From: an uncultured bacterium
GTDB taxonomy: Bacteria; Cyanobacteriota; Vampirovibrionia; Gastranaerophilales; Gastranaerophilaceae
Direction of reading: 5' to 3'
Assembly: GCA_949284985.1 (NCBI GenBank)
Contig: CASDWY010000029.1
Location: 62,001 to 126,000, forward strand
DNA: 64,000 nucleotides
In this document: positions 48,410 to 56,624 of the stretch, one piece after another
Layout of the letters: each line of letters starts with the position of its first letter
How positions within the stretch are numbered: position 1 is the first letter of the stretch
The notes under the pieces: model-generated
Seen by the model: the letters and a program-made list of their open reading frames with translations, nothing else
The model's database searches: none
Told to the model about the DNA's origin: nothing
Translations under genes and position numbers: made by a program

Positions 48410-49138
48410 TTATTTATTTAGATATTGTGATAACAAGTTTCCGGTTTGGTTTACATTGCTTTGTGCAGAAAATGATTTTATATGTTCGGATTTTTCGTTA
48501 TTAACAATATCTGTTTTATTTTCTTTAGGTTTATTAGTTATTTTGCCTTTATTTAATATCTTTTCTTGTGCCCAACTTGCCATTGGAGTTGCAATAAATG
48601 GGACAATAATACGTTTTGCTATTGTAGTTGAGGCAATTAATGAGGTTAAAAAGCTAAAAGTGTCTTCTGAAGTAGTACGTATAGAGTTAAAAGCTTTATC
48701 AACTTGGGCCTTTGAAACTTTATCCATTCCTGGTTGGCTTCTTAGATAAGTTGTATAAAGATTTTTAGATTTTTCTGAAAATACTTTGTTAAATATTTTA
48801 CCAAAAATTGCTTTTTGAACTTTTTTATTGCTTATACTGAAAAACATTAATAACTGAGATAAAATCATAAGTCCGCCATTTGTAAGATCAAGCGCTGCAA
48901 CAAATGACCTTTTTTCTTCAGGTATTTTTTCATTATTTAAACTTTGTTTAACGTACATATAGCAGCCAATACTGTCTTTACCGACTATAGATGCAATCGT
49001 TGTAAATGCCATAGCTTTCTCAGGTGTAATGTCAAATTTATTACAAGCCATTTGCATTGGCTTACTGTTAGCAATCCATTTAAACGGTTTAGAAGCATAG
49101 TTAAGAGCGTTTATGAGTATTGGCGAGGAGACTTTCAT
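48410..49138 (-). CDS. Lineage-specific protein with hydrophobic segments, paired with upstream gene
   Basis: 242 residues, not recognised. Hydrophobic stretches at about 43-58, 84-105 and 160-190 could be membrane helices. The C-terminus is polar and Lys/Asn-rich. Its ATG overlaps the stop of the 535-residue gene by one base, with GAGGAGG at the end of that gene as ribosome site. The two are therefore coupled and likely work together. Confidence 0.68.
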   Translation of the reverse strand: MKVSSPILINALNYASKPFKWIANSKPMQMACNKFDITPEKAMAFTTIASIVGKDSIGCYMYVKQSLNNEKIPEEKRSFVAALDLTNGGLMILSQLLMFFSISNKKVQKAIFGKIFNKVFSEKSKNLYTTYLRSQPGMDKVSKAQVDKAFNSIRTTSEDTFSFLTSLIASTTIAKRIIVPFIATPMASWAQEKILNKGKITNKPKENKTDIVNNEKSEHIKSFSAQSNVNQTGNLLSQYLNK

Positions 49139-50745
49139 TATTTACCTCCTCTTGCTTTTATTTTGGCTTTTTCTTCCGGAGCTTCACACTTATCATTGCG
49201 TGCAAGATTTGGGAAAAATATATCCATAAATCGTGGATATACCCAGTTAAGTGTAGTACATGTTACCGGCAGTGTAATAAATAAACCAAATAATATATTT
49301 GTAATTTGTTTAAATGCTTTAACTCTTCCACCTACTGTTTTTTCCCAAGTTTTGAACATATCCTCAGAAAAATTCTTTTGATTAAAATTAAATACTTTAG
49401 TTTTTAAACTTTGTATTAATTCTTTGGCTGTTTGAGTTGCAGATTTCGGATTTATTTTTAGTGAATCAATTATTTTTAATTGATTAAGTAAATTGTCACC
49501 CATGTCTTTGTAGTAAGCTTTTTGGTATAATTCTATCAACTTAAATTTATCACCATTGCAATTTTTAATTTCATTTATTCTGGCAATTATTTTTTGTGCG
49601 TATTCTTTTTTATCTGCGTCATTAACTCTTGCTGAGAGTGAATTTGCTATTGCTTGAAAAAGTGAATTTTTATCTTTCTCTGTGGATATTTCTCTAATTT
49701 GTTTAATAGCAGATTCAATGTTGTTTGATTTATTATTTACAATGTCAGATAATATTTTTTTTAGATTTTCAGCATTATCGCATATTGCGTCACAAGACTC
49801 TACTGCGTTATTGTATAGGGTCATTTTTTTAAGAGTACCTTCAACTCTATGCTTAATAGCTGGAAGTGTGGCGCGATCTTTAAATTCTTGAGCAAGCTTT
49901 ACTATATCAGCGTTATCGTCTTTTAACCATATATCTAAAACTTTGCTTACATCTTCTTCGCGTGTAATAGAATTTAAATCGTTACACATGCTTTTGATTT
50001 TAAATTCATTATTTGGATTGATTAAAAGCTTTGCTCTTTCTACTTTTTGTGTTATTTCTTTAGCAGAATTTTTTTCAATTAATTCCTTAATCTCTGTTTT
50101 ATATGATTCAAGTGTTTTATTCATTAAATGAATTACGTCGTCTTGCTGAAGTTGTTTATTAGCATTGAACTTTATAGTGCCTTCTTCTTCAAGTGCTTTT
50201 ATAATTTGTATTGCTTGCTCTTTAACTTTAGAATCTGCATATGCTTGGGCTTGTGCTCCGGTAATACCTAACTTTTTGCATTCTTTTATAAAGTATGCAT
50301 GATCCTTTAAATTAGATTTGTCAAAGTAAGGAGAATTACCTAAAATACCATTATTGGACATGTAATTATAGAACATATCGAGTGGTTTTGTAAGTCCTGC
50401 TTGAATAAGTATTGCCAGTACAGCAGAAACAGGTTGACGCATTGCTGTATATTTTTTAGTTTTTTCATCTGCTTTTGACAAAGGGTTAAAAGCAATAAAT
50501 ATAGGTGCTACAAGCCCTGTACCAAGAGCATTAATAATAATTCCTCCAGCTTCACCTTTTAGGCATCTTAATTTATCCATTATTTTAATTGCGCTTGGCA
50601 TGCCATCTTTAATAGTGTCAGCAATTTTTTTTGTACTTTGTTGGGTATATGAGGTAATTGTTTTTTCAACCCCACCAAAACTAGTAGTTTGTGGCATTTT
50701 TCTGCTATCAAAATTAACATGTGGATTGATTTCATTTACTTCCAA
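49138..50745 (-). CDS. Large lineage-specific protein, membrane-associated, unknown
   Basis: 535 residues. N-terminus polar with QTTSFGG (about 19-25). A hydrophobic segment (about 67-88, ALGTGLVAPIFIAFNPLS) is followed by MRQPVSAVLAILIQAGL (about 99-116). A long Lys/Glu/Asn-rich helical region (about 150-480) follows, and then a second hydrophobic stretch (about 490-520, LFGLFITLPVTCTTLNW). The start is probably TTG at 50745, with GGAAGG 9 bases ahead; the next in-frame ATG would remove 16 residues. I recall similar proteins in Gastranaerophilales genomes, without known function. Confidence 0.7.
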   Translation of the reverse strand: MEVNEINPHVNFDSRKMPQTTSFGGVEKTITSYTQQSTKKIADTIKDGMPSAIKIMDKLRCLKGEAGGIIINALGTGLVAPIFIAFNPLSKADEKTKKYTAMRQPVSAVLAILIQAGLTKPLDMFYNYMSNNGILGNSPYFDKSNLKDHAYFIKECKKLGITGAQAQAYADSKVKEQAIQIIKALEEEGTIKFNANKQLQQDDVIHLMNKTLESYKTEIKELIEKNSAKEITQKVERAKLLINPNNEFKIKSMCNDLNSITREEDVSKVLDIWLKDDNADIVKLAQEFKDRATLPAIKHRVEGTLKKMTLYNNAVESCDAICDNAENLKKILSDIVNNKSNNIESAIKQIREISTEKDKNSLFQAIANSLSARVNDADKKEYAQKIIARINEIKNCNGDKFKLIELYQKAYYKDMGDNLLNQLKIIDSLKINPKSATQTAKELIQSLKTKVFNFNQKNFSEDMFKTWEKTVGGRVKAFKQITNILFGLFITLPVTCTTLNWVYPRFMDIFFPNLARNDKCEAPEEKAKIKARGGK

Positions 50746-50889
50746 TGCAGCTACCCTTCCTATGCCTACATATAAAATAAAACAAAAATATTAAAAAAAT
50801 TGCTACTAAAATAATGTTTTATACACCAAAGTATTAGGCAAAAGTTTAATGGCAAATCTTGTAATTTTAGAAAATTATACAATGAAAAT

Positions 50890-50975
50890 AATTTAAATTA
50901 CAAGTAATATGAGGTTATTAAATCCTCAACTCTTCTGATTGCTTGTGTACGGGAACATTAAGTTCCCATTTTTTT
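50890..50975 (+). ncRNA. Candidate small RNA ending in a plus-strand terminator
   Basis: There is no plus-strand gene between 48403 and 53949, yet a plus-oriented terminator lies here: GGGAAC (50951-50956), loop ATTAA, GTTCCC (50962-50967) and seven T ending at the serA stop. A second hairpin, TGAGG (50910-50914) with CCTCA (50924-50928), lies upstream. The 5' end and promoter are not clear. Only a 9-codon frame (from 50909) is present. Confidence 0.35.
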
Positions 50976-52566
50976 AAATATTAATATTAATGCATTTAGG
51001 ATTTCTAACGCCGTCAATTTCTTCTATTTGATCTAAAACTTCCTGTAAAACTGCGTCATCAGTGTTAATAATCATAATAGATTCATTATCGATTTTGCCG
51101 GATTTTTGCACAACCTCCATTCTTGTAATGTTATGATTGTTTCCACCTAAAACTGTTGCCACTTTTGCAATCATAGACGGTTTATTTTCATGCGGTACAA
51201 GCAAAATGTGTTTTGCAGGTTTAATACTTGTTTTATATGAATTAATTTGTACAAAACGAGGTGAGTCTTCATTTATAAGTGCTGCTTGTATTATATTTTC
51301 GTCGTTATCAGTAATAATTTTTAATGTAATAGAACCTAAGTAATTGCAGGCAGCTTTTGATTTTGCAGTTAAAATATTAATTCCTTTGTTTTTTGCAATA
51401 ATAGGTGCATTGACATAGTTAACACCTTCTCCCAAAACTGAAAAAGCACCTTTTATAAGAGCAATTTCCAATGGAGAAACGTCATGCTCTGAAAGAGCGC
51501 CGTTAACAGTAATTTCTAATGATTTTAGGTTACCTTTTGTAATTTGAATACCAAATTCACCGAGGTATTCAGCCAGTTTCATATAATCTTTAACCGGTTC
51601 AAGTTTTTCAGGTTTAAGCGCAGGAATATTAACCGCAGCATGTGCAGAGCCACCTGTTAGAACTTCTTTTATTTGTTCAGCAACGTCAATTGCAACATTT
51701 AGCTGGGCTTCTGACGTACTTGCACCAAGGTGCGGAGTCAAAAGCACATTGCCTTGACAAGCTACAAGAGGTGATTGTGCAATGTTGGGTTCATTTTCAA
51801 AAACATCAATTGCTGCAGATTTCACTTGACCTGATTCAATTGCTTCTTTAAGTGCTTCCTCGTCTATAATTCCGCCTCTAGCACAGTTTATAATTCTAAC
51901 TCCTTTTTTCATACGATTAAGTGTATTTTTGTTAATGAGGTACATTGTTTCTCTGGTTTTGGGCGTATGAATAGTTATGTAGTCGCATTTTTGCCAGAAA
52001 TTATCAAGGCTTTCAATATATTCAGCACCAATTTTTTCTACTGCTTCTTTTGAGGTATATGGGTCAGAAACAATTACTTTCATACCAAGAGCAATGGCAA
52101 CTTTAGCTACGTGTTGTCCAATTTTACCAAAACCAATAATACCAAGCGTTTTCCCAAAAACTTCGCATCCGGTGTATTTTGATCTTTCCCAAAGTCCTTC
52201 TTTTGTTGTCTTAGCAGCTTGAGGAATATTTCTTGACATAGCAAGCATCATAGCAATTGTATGTTCTGCTGCAGCAGTTGTATTCCCGTCTGGGGAGTTA
52301 ACCACAATTATACCGTTATTTGTAGCTGCTTCAATATCAACATTGTCAACGCCTACACCCGCTCTACCTATAATTTTTAGGTTTTTACCAGCTTCAATAA
52401 TTTTTTTTGTTATTTTAGTTTGAGAACGAATCATTATTGCATCGTATTCGGCAATAACCTTACAAAGCTCATCTTCCGGCATTGTCGGTAAAAATACTGC
52501 TTCTGCGGCGTCACCAATGATTTGACCTGCTATTTCGTTAATTTTATCTGTTATCAAAACTTTCAT
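50974..52566 (-). CDS. serA: D-3-phosphoglycerate dehydrogenase, long form with ASB and ACT domains
   Basis: First step of serine synthesis. 530 residues: substrate domain, NAD-binding domain (GRAGVGVDNVDIEAAT, LGIIGFGKIGQHVAKVA), catalytic arginine/glutamate/histidine blocks (INCARGGIIDEEAL, LTPHLGASTSEAQ), then an allosteric substrate-binding domain (about 320-445) and a C-terminal ACT domain (about 455-530, HNITRMEVVQKSG) that usually senses serine. GAGGC precedes the ATG. Together with the aminotransferase 25 bases upstream it forms a serine operon. Confidence 0.96.
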   Translation of the reverse strand: MKVLITDKINEIAGQIIGDAAEAVFLPTMPEDELCKVIAEYDAIMIRSQTKITKKIIEAGKNLKIIGRAGVGVDNVDIEAATNNGIIVVNSPDGNTTAAAEHTIAMMLAMSRNIPQAAKTTKEGLWERSKYTGCEVFGKTLGIIGFGKIGQHVAKVAIALGMKVIVSDPYTSKEAVEKIGAEYIESLDNFWQKCDYITIHTPKTRETMYLINKNTLNRMKKGVRIINCARGGIIDEEALKEAIESGQVKSAAIDVFENEPNIAQSPLVACQGNVLLTPHLGASTSEAQLNVAIDVAEQIKEVLTGGSAHAAVNIPALKPEKLEPVKDYMKLAEYLGEFGIQITKGNLKSLEITVNGALSEHDVSPLEIALIKGAFSVLGEGVNYVNAPIIAKNKGINILTAKSKAACNYLGSITLKIITDNDENIIQAALINEDSPRFVQINSYKTSIKPAKHILLVPHENKPSMIAKVATVLGGNNHNITRMEVVQKSGKIDNESIMIINTDDAVLQEVLDQIEEIDGVRNPKCININI

Positions 52567-52591
52567 TTTTTTTTTGCCTCATTATTTAATT

Positions 52592-53740
52592 TTATACTAA
52601 ATTTTCAATTGCTGCTTTTACCCCTGAGCCTAAGTCAAACTTATGTCCAAGCTTGTAAAGTGATGCTTCCAAAGCAGCAATTGCAGCCAAAAGATCTCTA
52701 TCACAAACAAAACCTAATGTACCCATTCTGAATATTTTATCTTTAAGAGCATTTTGACCATTAGCAACCACTATATCATAATCTTTTTTAAGAGTTGCTC
52801 TTATTTCAGGAACACTTATTCCCATTGGAGGTAAAATAGCTGTAATAGCATAACTGGCAATACTTTCATCTTTAACAAATAATTCCAGACCTATAGCTTT
52901 TATTGCAGCACGTAGTGCTTTTGCTAGTTTTTTATGGCGTGCATGTATATTTTCAAGTCCTTCCGTTTTCATAATTTTCAGTGCTGTATGAAGTGCCACA
53001 AATAAGTTTACAGCAGGCGTATAAGGTGTGGAAGCATCTCTAACCGATTTTCTGTATGCTGCCCAGTTAAAATAAAAACTTGGATGTTTGCATTGCTCAA
53101 ATACACTATATGCTTTGTCTGAAACAGCAATAAAAGCTAAACCCGGTGGAATCATAAACCCTTTTTGTGATCCTGAGACAAGCACATCAATTCCCCAGTC
53201 ATCCATTGGACAAGGTAGAGCTGCAATACTTGTTACTCCATCGACTACAGATAGTGCGCCATGGGACTTAATTAGAGAAACGAGTGTTTTTACATCGTTT
53301 GTAACGCCTGTAGCAGTCTCATTATGTGTTAGGGTTACTATTTTAATTTCTTTATTAATATCTGCTTCAAGTCTTTCCTTTAAGCTTTTAGGATTTATTG
53401 CACAGCCAAAATCTACAGTCATTCTTTCTACATTTGCGCCACGAGCTTCTGCTATTTTTGCCCACCTTTCTCCAAAGTTACCTATTACAAGTGAAAGAAC
53501 TTTATCACCTTCATTAATTAAGTTAGATAAAGCTGCTTCCATTGCTCCTGTACCGCTTGATGTAAGAACAAAAACATCATTTTGGGTTTGAAAAACATCT
53601 TTTAAGTCTGAATAAACTTCTTTAAGAATACTCGAGAACTCTGAACTTCTATGTCCAATCGGATGTTTTGCCATGTCTAATAGAACACTTTCCGGCACAG
53701 GTGTCGGTCCTGGTATCATTAAAAAAGTTTTGTCTTTCAT
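52592..53740 (-). CDS. Class V aminotransferase (alanine/serine-glyoxylate type), probable phosphoserine aminotransferase role
   Basis: 382 residues. N-terminal MIPGPTPVPESVLLDMAKHPIGHRS in parts, VLTSSGTGAMEAAL, cofactor Asp in VVDGVTSIAALP and the Schiff-base Lys in VLVSGSQKGFMIPPGL. Homologues are annotated alanine- or serine-glyoxylate aminotransferase. Being the first gene in an operon with serA suggests it aminates 3-phosphohydroxypyruvate here; that is inference from context. The ATG at 53740 has CAGGAGGAG ahead. Confidence 0.9.
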   Translation of the reverse strand: MKDKTFLMIPGPTPVPESVLLDMAKHPIGHRSSEFSSILKEVYSDLKDVFQTQNDVFVLTSSGTGAMEAALSNLINEGDKVLSLVIGNFGERWAKIAEARGANVERMTVDFGCAINPKSLKERLEADINKEIKIVTLTHNETATGVTNDVKTLVSLIKSHGALSVVDGVTSIAALPCPMDDWGIDVLVSGSQKGFMIPPGLAFIAVSDKAYSVFEQCKHPSFYFNWAAYRKSVRDASTPYTPAVNLFVALHTALKIMKTEGLENIHARHKKLAKALRAAIKAIGLELFVKDESIASYAITAILPPMGISVPEIRATLKKDYDIVVANGQNALKDKIFRMGTLGFVCDRDLLAAIAALEASLYKLGHKFDLGSGVKAAIENLV

Positions 53741-53775
53741 TGTAACTCCTCCTGTAGTAATTAATATGCTTTTCA

Positions 53776-53803
53776 ATTGTAGCAGACTTTTGAGGATTGT
53801 CCA
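53776..53803 (-). promoter_or_regulatory. Promoter of the aminotransferase-serA operon
   Basis: On the minus strand TGGACA (53798-53803), 16 bases, TACAAT (53776-53781) with an upstream TGC extension. The leader of about 30 bases carries AGGAGGAG. Confidence 0.6.
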
Positions 53804-53949
53804 GTTATGTTAAGTTTCTTTTATTTTTATATCTCAAATAATTTTTATTTTTTTAAGCATTATTAGATTAAACATTAGGATTGTATTAATTATGGTGTTT
53901 GTAATTTTTTTGAGATGCTTAAATATTAATGATTGATGAGGGGTTATAT

Positions 53950-54651
53950 ATGAGAGTAAAAAAAATAGTTATTAGTGCTTGCGTTAGCATGTTTATAGCT
54001 GCCAATTTTCAAATGGTTTATGCACAATCTTTTTTAAAAACAAAGTACAGTTCAGATGAGATAGTTAATATCAATGTATATGAAAAATTGAATCCGGCAA
54101 TTGTTTCAATTGATTGTGATTTGGCAGACGGAGTATCAAGCGGAACAGGATGTATTATTAGTGATAACGGAGTTATTTTAACAAGCTCGCATGTTATTGA
54201 CGGCGCAAAAGAAATAGAGGTGACTACTGCTAACGGAAGAGTATACAAAGCTAAAGTTTTATCAGTTATGGGGAAAGAAAATGATTTAGCGCTGTTAAAA
54301 ATTGAAACAACTGAAAAACTTCCGACCGTTGCGCTGGGTGACTCTGGAGAAGTGAAAATAGGACAAAAAGTTCTTGCTATAGGTAATCCCTTTGGTTTTA
54401 ACGGTACATTAACAAGTGGCATTGTTTCTCGAATTGATTATACAAGAAATAAAATTCAGACTGATGCTGCAATTAATCCTGGCAGTTCGGGCGGACCTAT
54501 TGTCAATGTTGCAGGTGAAGTTATTGGAATAAGTCAATCAATTTTTAACCCGGATAATAATAAATCAAATATTGGAATTGGTTTTGCAGTTCCTGTTAAT
54601 GAAGCAAAAAAATTTATTAAACTTTCCAAAGTGCCAATTAGTCAGTTATAA
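53950..54651 (+). CDS. HtrA/DegP-like serine protease lacking a PDZ domain
   Basis: 233 residues. Signal peptide (1-26, ending VYAQ), then an S1C protease domain with catalytic H81 (LTSSHVID), D112 (ENDLALLKI) and S180 (INPGSSGGPIVN). The oxyanion and substrate loops IGNPFGFNGTLTSGIVS are intact. The chain stops right after the protease domain, while typical HtrA proteins add one or two PDZ domains. It should be exported. The ATG at 53950 is chosen (GAGGGG 8 bases ahead). Confidence 0.9.
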   Translation: MRVKKIVISACVSMFIAANFQMVYAQSFLKTKYSSDEIVNINVYEKLNPAIVSIDCDLADGVSSGTGCIISDNGVILTSSHVIDGAKEIEVTTANGRVYKAKVLSVMGKENDLALLKIETTEKLPTVALGDSGEVKIGQKVLAIGNPFGFNGTLTSGIVSRIDYTRNKIQTDAAINPGSSGGPIVNVAGEVIGISQSIFNPDNNKSNIGIGFAVPVNEAKKFIKLSKVPISQL

Positions 54652-54723
54652 AGAAGTTAATCAAACTTATAAGTTTTTTATAGTTATGCATATATTTTAA
54701 ATTTATTATGTTAAAATAATTGT

Positions 54724-55227
54724 ATGAATAAATTGGGTTTAGTTGTACTAAGTTTGTATTGTTTTTTAAACAGCAAGTTTGCTGTAGCAGCTGTTTCTGC
54801 TCAAAGCGAGATTACACAGCAGGATGTGGCGCTTGAAAATATACTTTCACATGGAACAATAAATGAGGGTGGAGTGCTTCGTGCAGCAATTTCACTTCTT
54901 ATAGTTATTTTGCTTATCTATATGACTGCTTGGATTTATAAGAAACTTAATGTGTTTAATTTTTCCAAATTTACTGCAAATGATAAGCAGCTTGACATAA
55001 ATAAGTTTAAATTAATTTCTACGCAGTCACTCGGTGCAAATAAAAATTTACACGTAGTAGAAATTAACGGAAAATATCTTGTAATAGGTTCTACGCCTAA
55101 TAGTATTAATTTAATTAAAGAGTTTGATAAAAATACTCCTTTAGAATGCAATCAATATACAGAAAAGATTGTAGTTGATGATTTGTTGGACAAGTATAAA
55201 GGAAATGACGAAGATAATGCAAAGTGA
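54724..55227 (+). CDS. FliO-like protein of the flagellar export apparatus
   Basis: 167 residues. Signal-like hydrophobic start, periplasmic stretch, one membrane helix (about 57-78, ISLLIVILLIYMTAWIYKK), and a cytoplasmic beta domain with the FliO pattern ISTQSLGANKNLHVVEINGKYLVIG in parts. FliO aids assembly of FliP in the type III export gate. No other flagellar gene is in the window. No ribosome site; TAAAAT with a TGT extension lies 6 bases before the ATG. FliO is short and divergent, so the call is moderate. Confidence 0.62.
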   Translation: MNKLGLVVLSLYCFLNSKFAVAAVSAQSEITQQDVALENILSHGTINEGGVLRAAISLLIVILLIYMTAWIYKKLNVFNFSKFTANDKQLDINKFKLISTQSLGANKNLHVVEINGKYLVIGSTPNSINLIKEFDKNTPLECNQYTEKIVVDDLLDKYKGNDEDNAK

Positions 55228-56083
55228 AATAAAAATAGCAGATCAGATTATATCAAAAACTGCTCCAACATTTATAATTGCAGAAATAGGAATTAATCAC
55301 AACGGAAGTGTTGAACTGGCAAAAAAACTTATTGATATAGCGCAAACAGCTGGTTGTAACGCTGTAAAGTTTCAAAAAAGAACTGTTGAAAAGGTATATT
55401 CACCTGAAGAGCTCGCAATGCCACGTGAAAGTGTTTTTGGTATGACTAATGGTGATTTGAAGCGCGGACTGGAGTTTTCGTATGAACAGTATAAAGAAAT
55501 AGATTTATATTGTAAGAGTAAAGGTATATTGTGGTTTGCATCTTGTTGGGATGAGGAGTCAGTAGATTTTATTGACCAATTTAACCCACCTTGCTATAAA
55601 ATAGCATCTGCTTCACTTACAGATGATAAGCTTTTAAAGTATACTCGCTCTAAAGGAGTGCCAATTTTATTGTCAACAGGAATGAGCACCATAGAGCAGA
55701 TAGAGCATGCAGTAAGTATTTTAGGGAAAAAGGATTTATTAATTTTTCATTGCACATCTACGTATCCAACAGAGCATTCAGAAATTAATCTTAATGTAAT
55801 TGGTGAATTTGAACGTAAATTTGATTGCTTAGTAGGATATAGCGGACATGAAAGAGGGCTTATTCCGACAGTAGTATCTGTAGTTAAAGGTGCTGTAGCA
55901 GTAGAAAGGCATATAACCACTGATAGGACGCTTTGGGGTAGCGATCAAGCTGCAAGTCTTGAACCGGGAGGTTTGTACAGACTTGTAAGAGATATTAGAA
56001 CTTTACCTCAAATTTATGGTGATGGTAAAAAAATTGTTTATGAAAGAGAAAAACCTATTATAAAAAAACTTAGGAAGGTCTGA
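55217..56083 (+). CDS. NeuB-family nonulosonate synthase without SAF domain
   Basis: 288 residues. TIM-barrel core of sialic/legionaminic/pseudaminic acid synthases: IIAEIGINHNGSVELAKKLI, AVKFQKRTVEKVYS, SCWDEESVDFI, ILLSTGMSTIEQIE, FHCTSTYPTEHSEINL, GYSGHERGL, VAVERHITTD. It condenses phosphoenolpyruvate with an N-acyl-hexosamine. The chain ends just after the barrel (YEREKPIIKKLRKV); the antifreeze-like SAF domain that most NeuB enzymes have is absent. The ATG at 55217 overlaps the FliO-like gene by 11 bases. A KdsC-like phosphatase follows 1 base later. Confidence 0.87.
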   Translation: MQSEIKIADQIISKTAPTFIIAEIGINHNGSVELAKKLIDIAQTAGCNAVKFQKRTVEKVYSPEELAMPRESVFGMTNGDLKRGLEFSYEQYKEIDLYCKSKGILWFASCWDEESVDFIDQFNPPCYKIASASLTDDKLLKYTRSKGVPILLSTGMSTIEQIEHAVSILGKKDLLIFHCTSTYPTEHSEINLNVIGEFERKFDCLVGYSGHERGLIPTVVSVVKGAVAVERHITTDRTLWGSDQAASLEPGGLYRLVRDIRTLPQIYGDGKKIVYEREKPIIKKLRKV

Positions 56084-56084
56084 T

Positions 56085-56561
56085 TTGATAAAAATTAAAA
56101 ATAGAATTAAACTTATTATTAGCGATTTTGATGGTATATTTACGGACGGCAAAGTTATTGTTAACCAGGATGGAAGTACGTCCAAAAAACTTTCATTCCT
56201 CGATATTATGGGTGTAAGTTTGTTAATAAAAAATGGGTATAAAGTTGCTATAATTTCAGGGGACAAATCTACGGCTATTGATTATTTAGCAAATAAATTT
56301 GATATGGAAGATGTGCATCAGGATATAAGGATAAAGGAGCCTATAGTAAAGTCATTGATGAAAAAATATTCGTTGAACCCCTCAGAAGTAGCATATATTG
56401 GAGATGATTTTAACGATATAGATGCACTAAATTCTGTAGAAAATCGTTTTACTGTGCCAAATGCTAATTTTCGAGTTAAAAACGTAGAAAATATTCAAGT
56501 TACAGAGGCACAAGGCGGAAACGGGGCGTTTAGAGAACTTGCAGATGCAATTCTCTTTTAA
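56085..56561 (+). CDS. KdsC-like HAD phosphatase
   Basis: 158 residues, HAD superfamily without a cap domain: motif I ISDFDGIFTDGKV, motif II AIISGDKSTA, the conserved Lys (VKSLMKKYS region) and motif III AYIGDDFNDIDAL. Relatives remove phosphate from Kdo 8-phosphate or nonulosonate 9-phosphate. The start is TTG (56085), with AGGAAGG 8 bases ahead. One base after the NeuB-like gene, so the two probably make and dephosphorylate the same nine-carbon sugar acid. Confidence 0.88.
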   Translation: MIKIKNRIKLIISDFDGIFTDGKVIVNQDGSTSKKLSFLDIMGVSLLIKNGYKVAIISGDKSTAIDYLANKFDMEDVHQDIRIKEPIVKSLMKKYSLNPSEVAYIGDDFNDIDALNSVENRFTVPNANFRVKNVENIQVTEAQGGNGAFRELADAILF

Positions 56562-56576
56562 AATTATAATTGCTTC

Positions 56577-56605
56577 TTGCTTAATCACCTAAAATTTTGT
56601 AAAAT
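56577..56605 (+). promoter_or_regulatory. Promoter of glgC
   Basis: TTGCTT (56577-56582), 17 bases, TAAAAT (56600-56605). AGGAGG follows in the short leader. Confidence 0.5.
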
Positions 56606-56624
56606 AAAAATATTAGGAGGTTCT

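Noticed and set aside
50909-50938. Nine-codon frame (MRLLNPQLF) before a terminator, as in an attenuator leader
   Set aside because: No plus-strand gene follows within kilobases and there is no ribosome site, so a leader peptide makes no sense; the small-RNA view was kept instead.
53088-53591. 167-codon plus-strand frame inside the aminotransferase gene
   Set aside because: Fully antisense to a well-conserved PLP enzyme; no ribosome site and no family features.
54018-54422. 134-codon minus-strand frame inside the HtrA-like gene
   Set aside because: Antisense to the conserved protease domain; Pro/Ser-rich composition mirrors the opposite strand.
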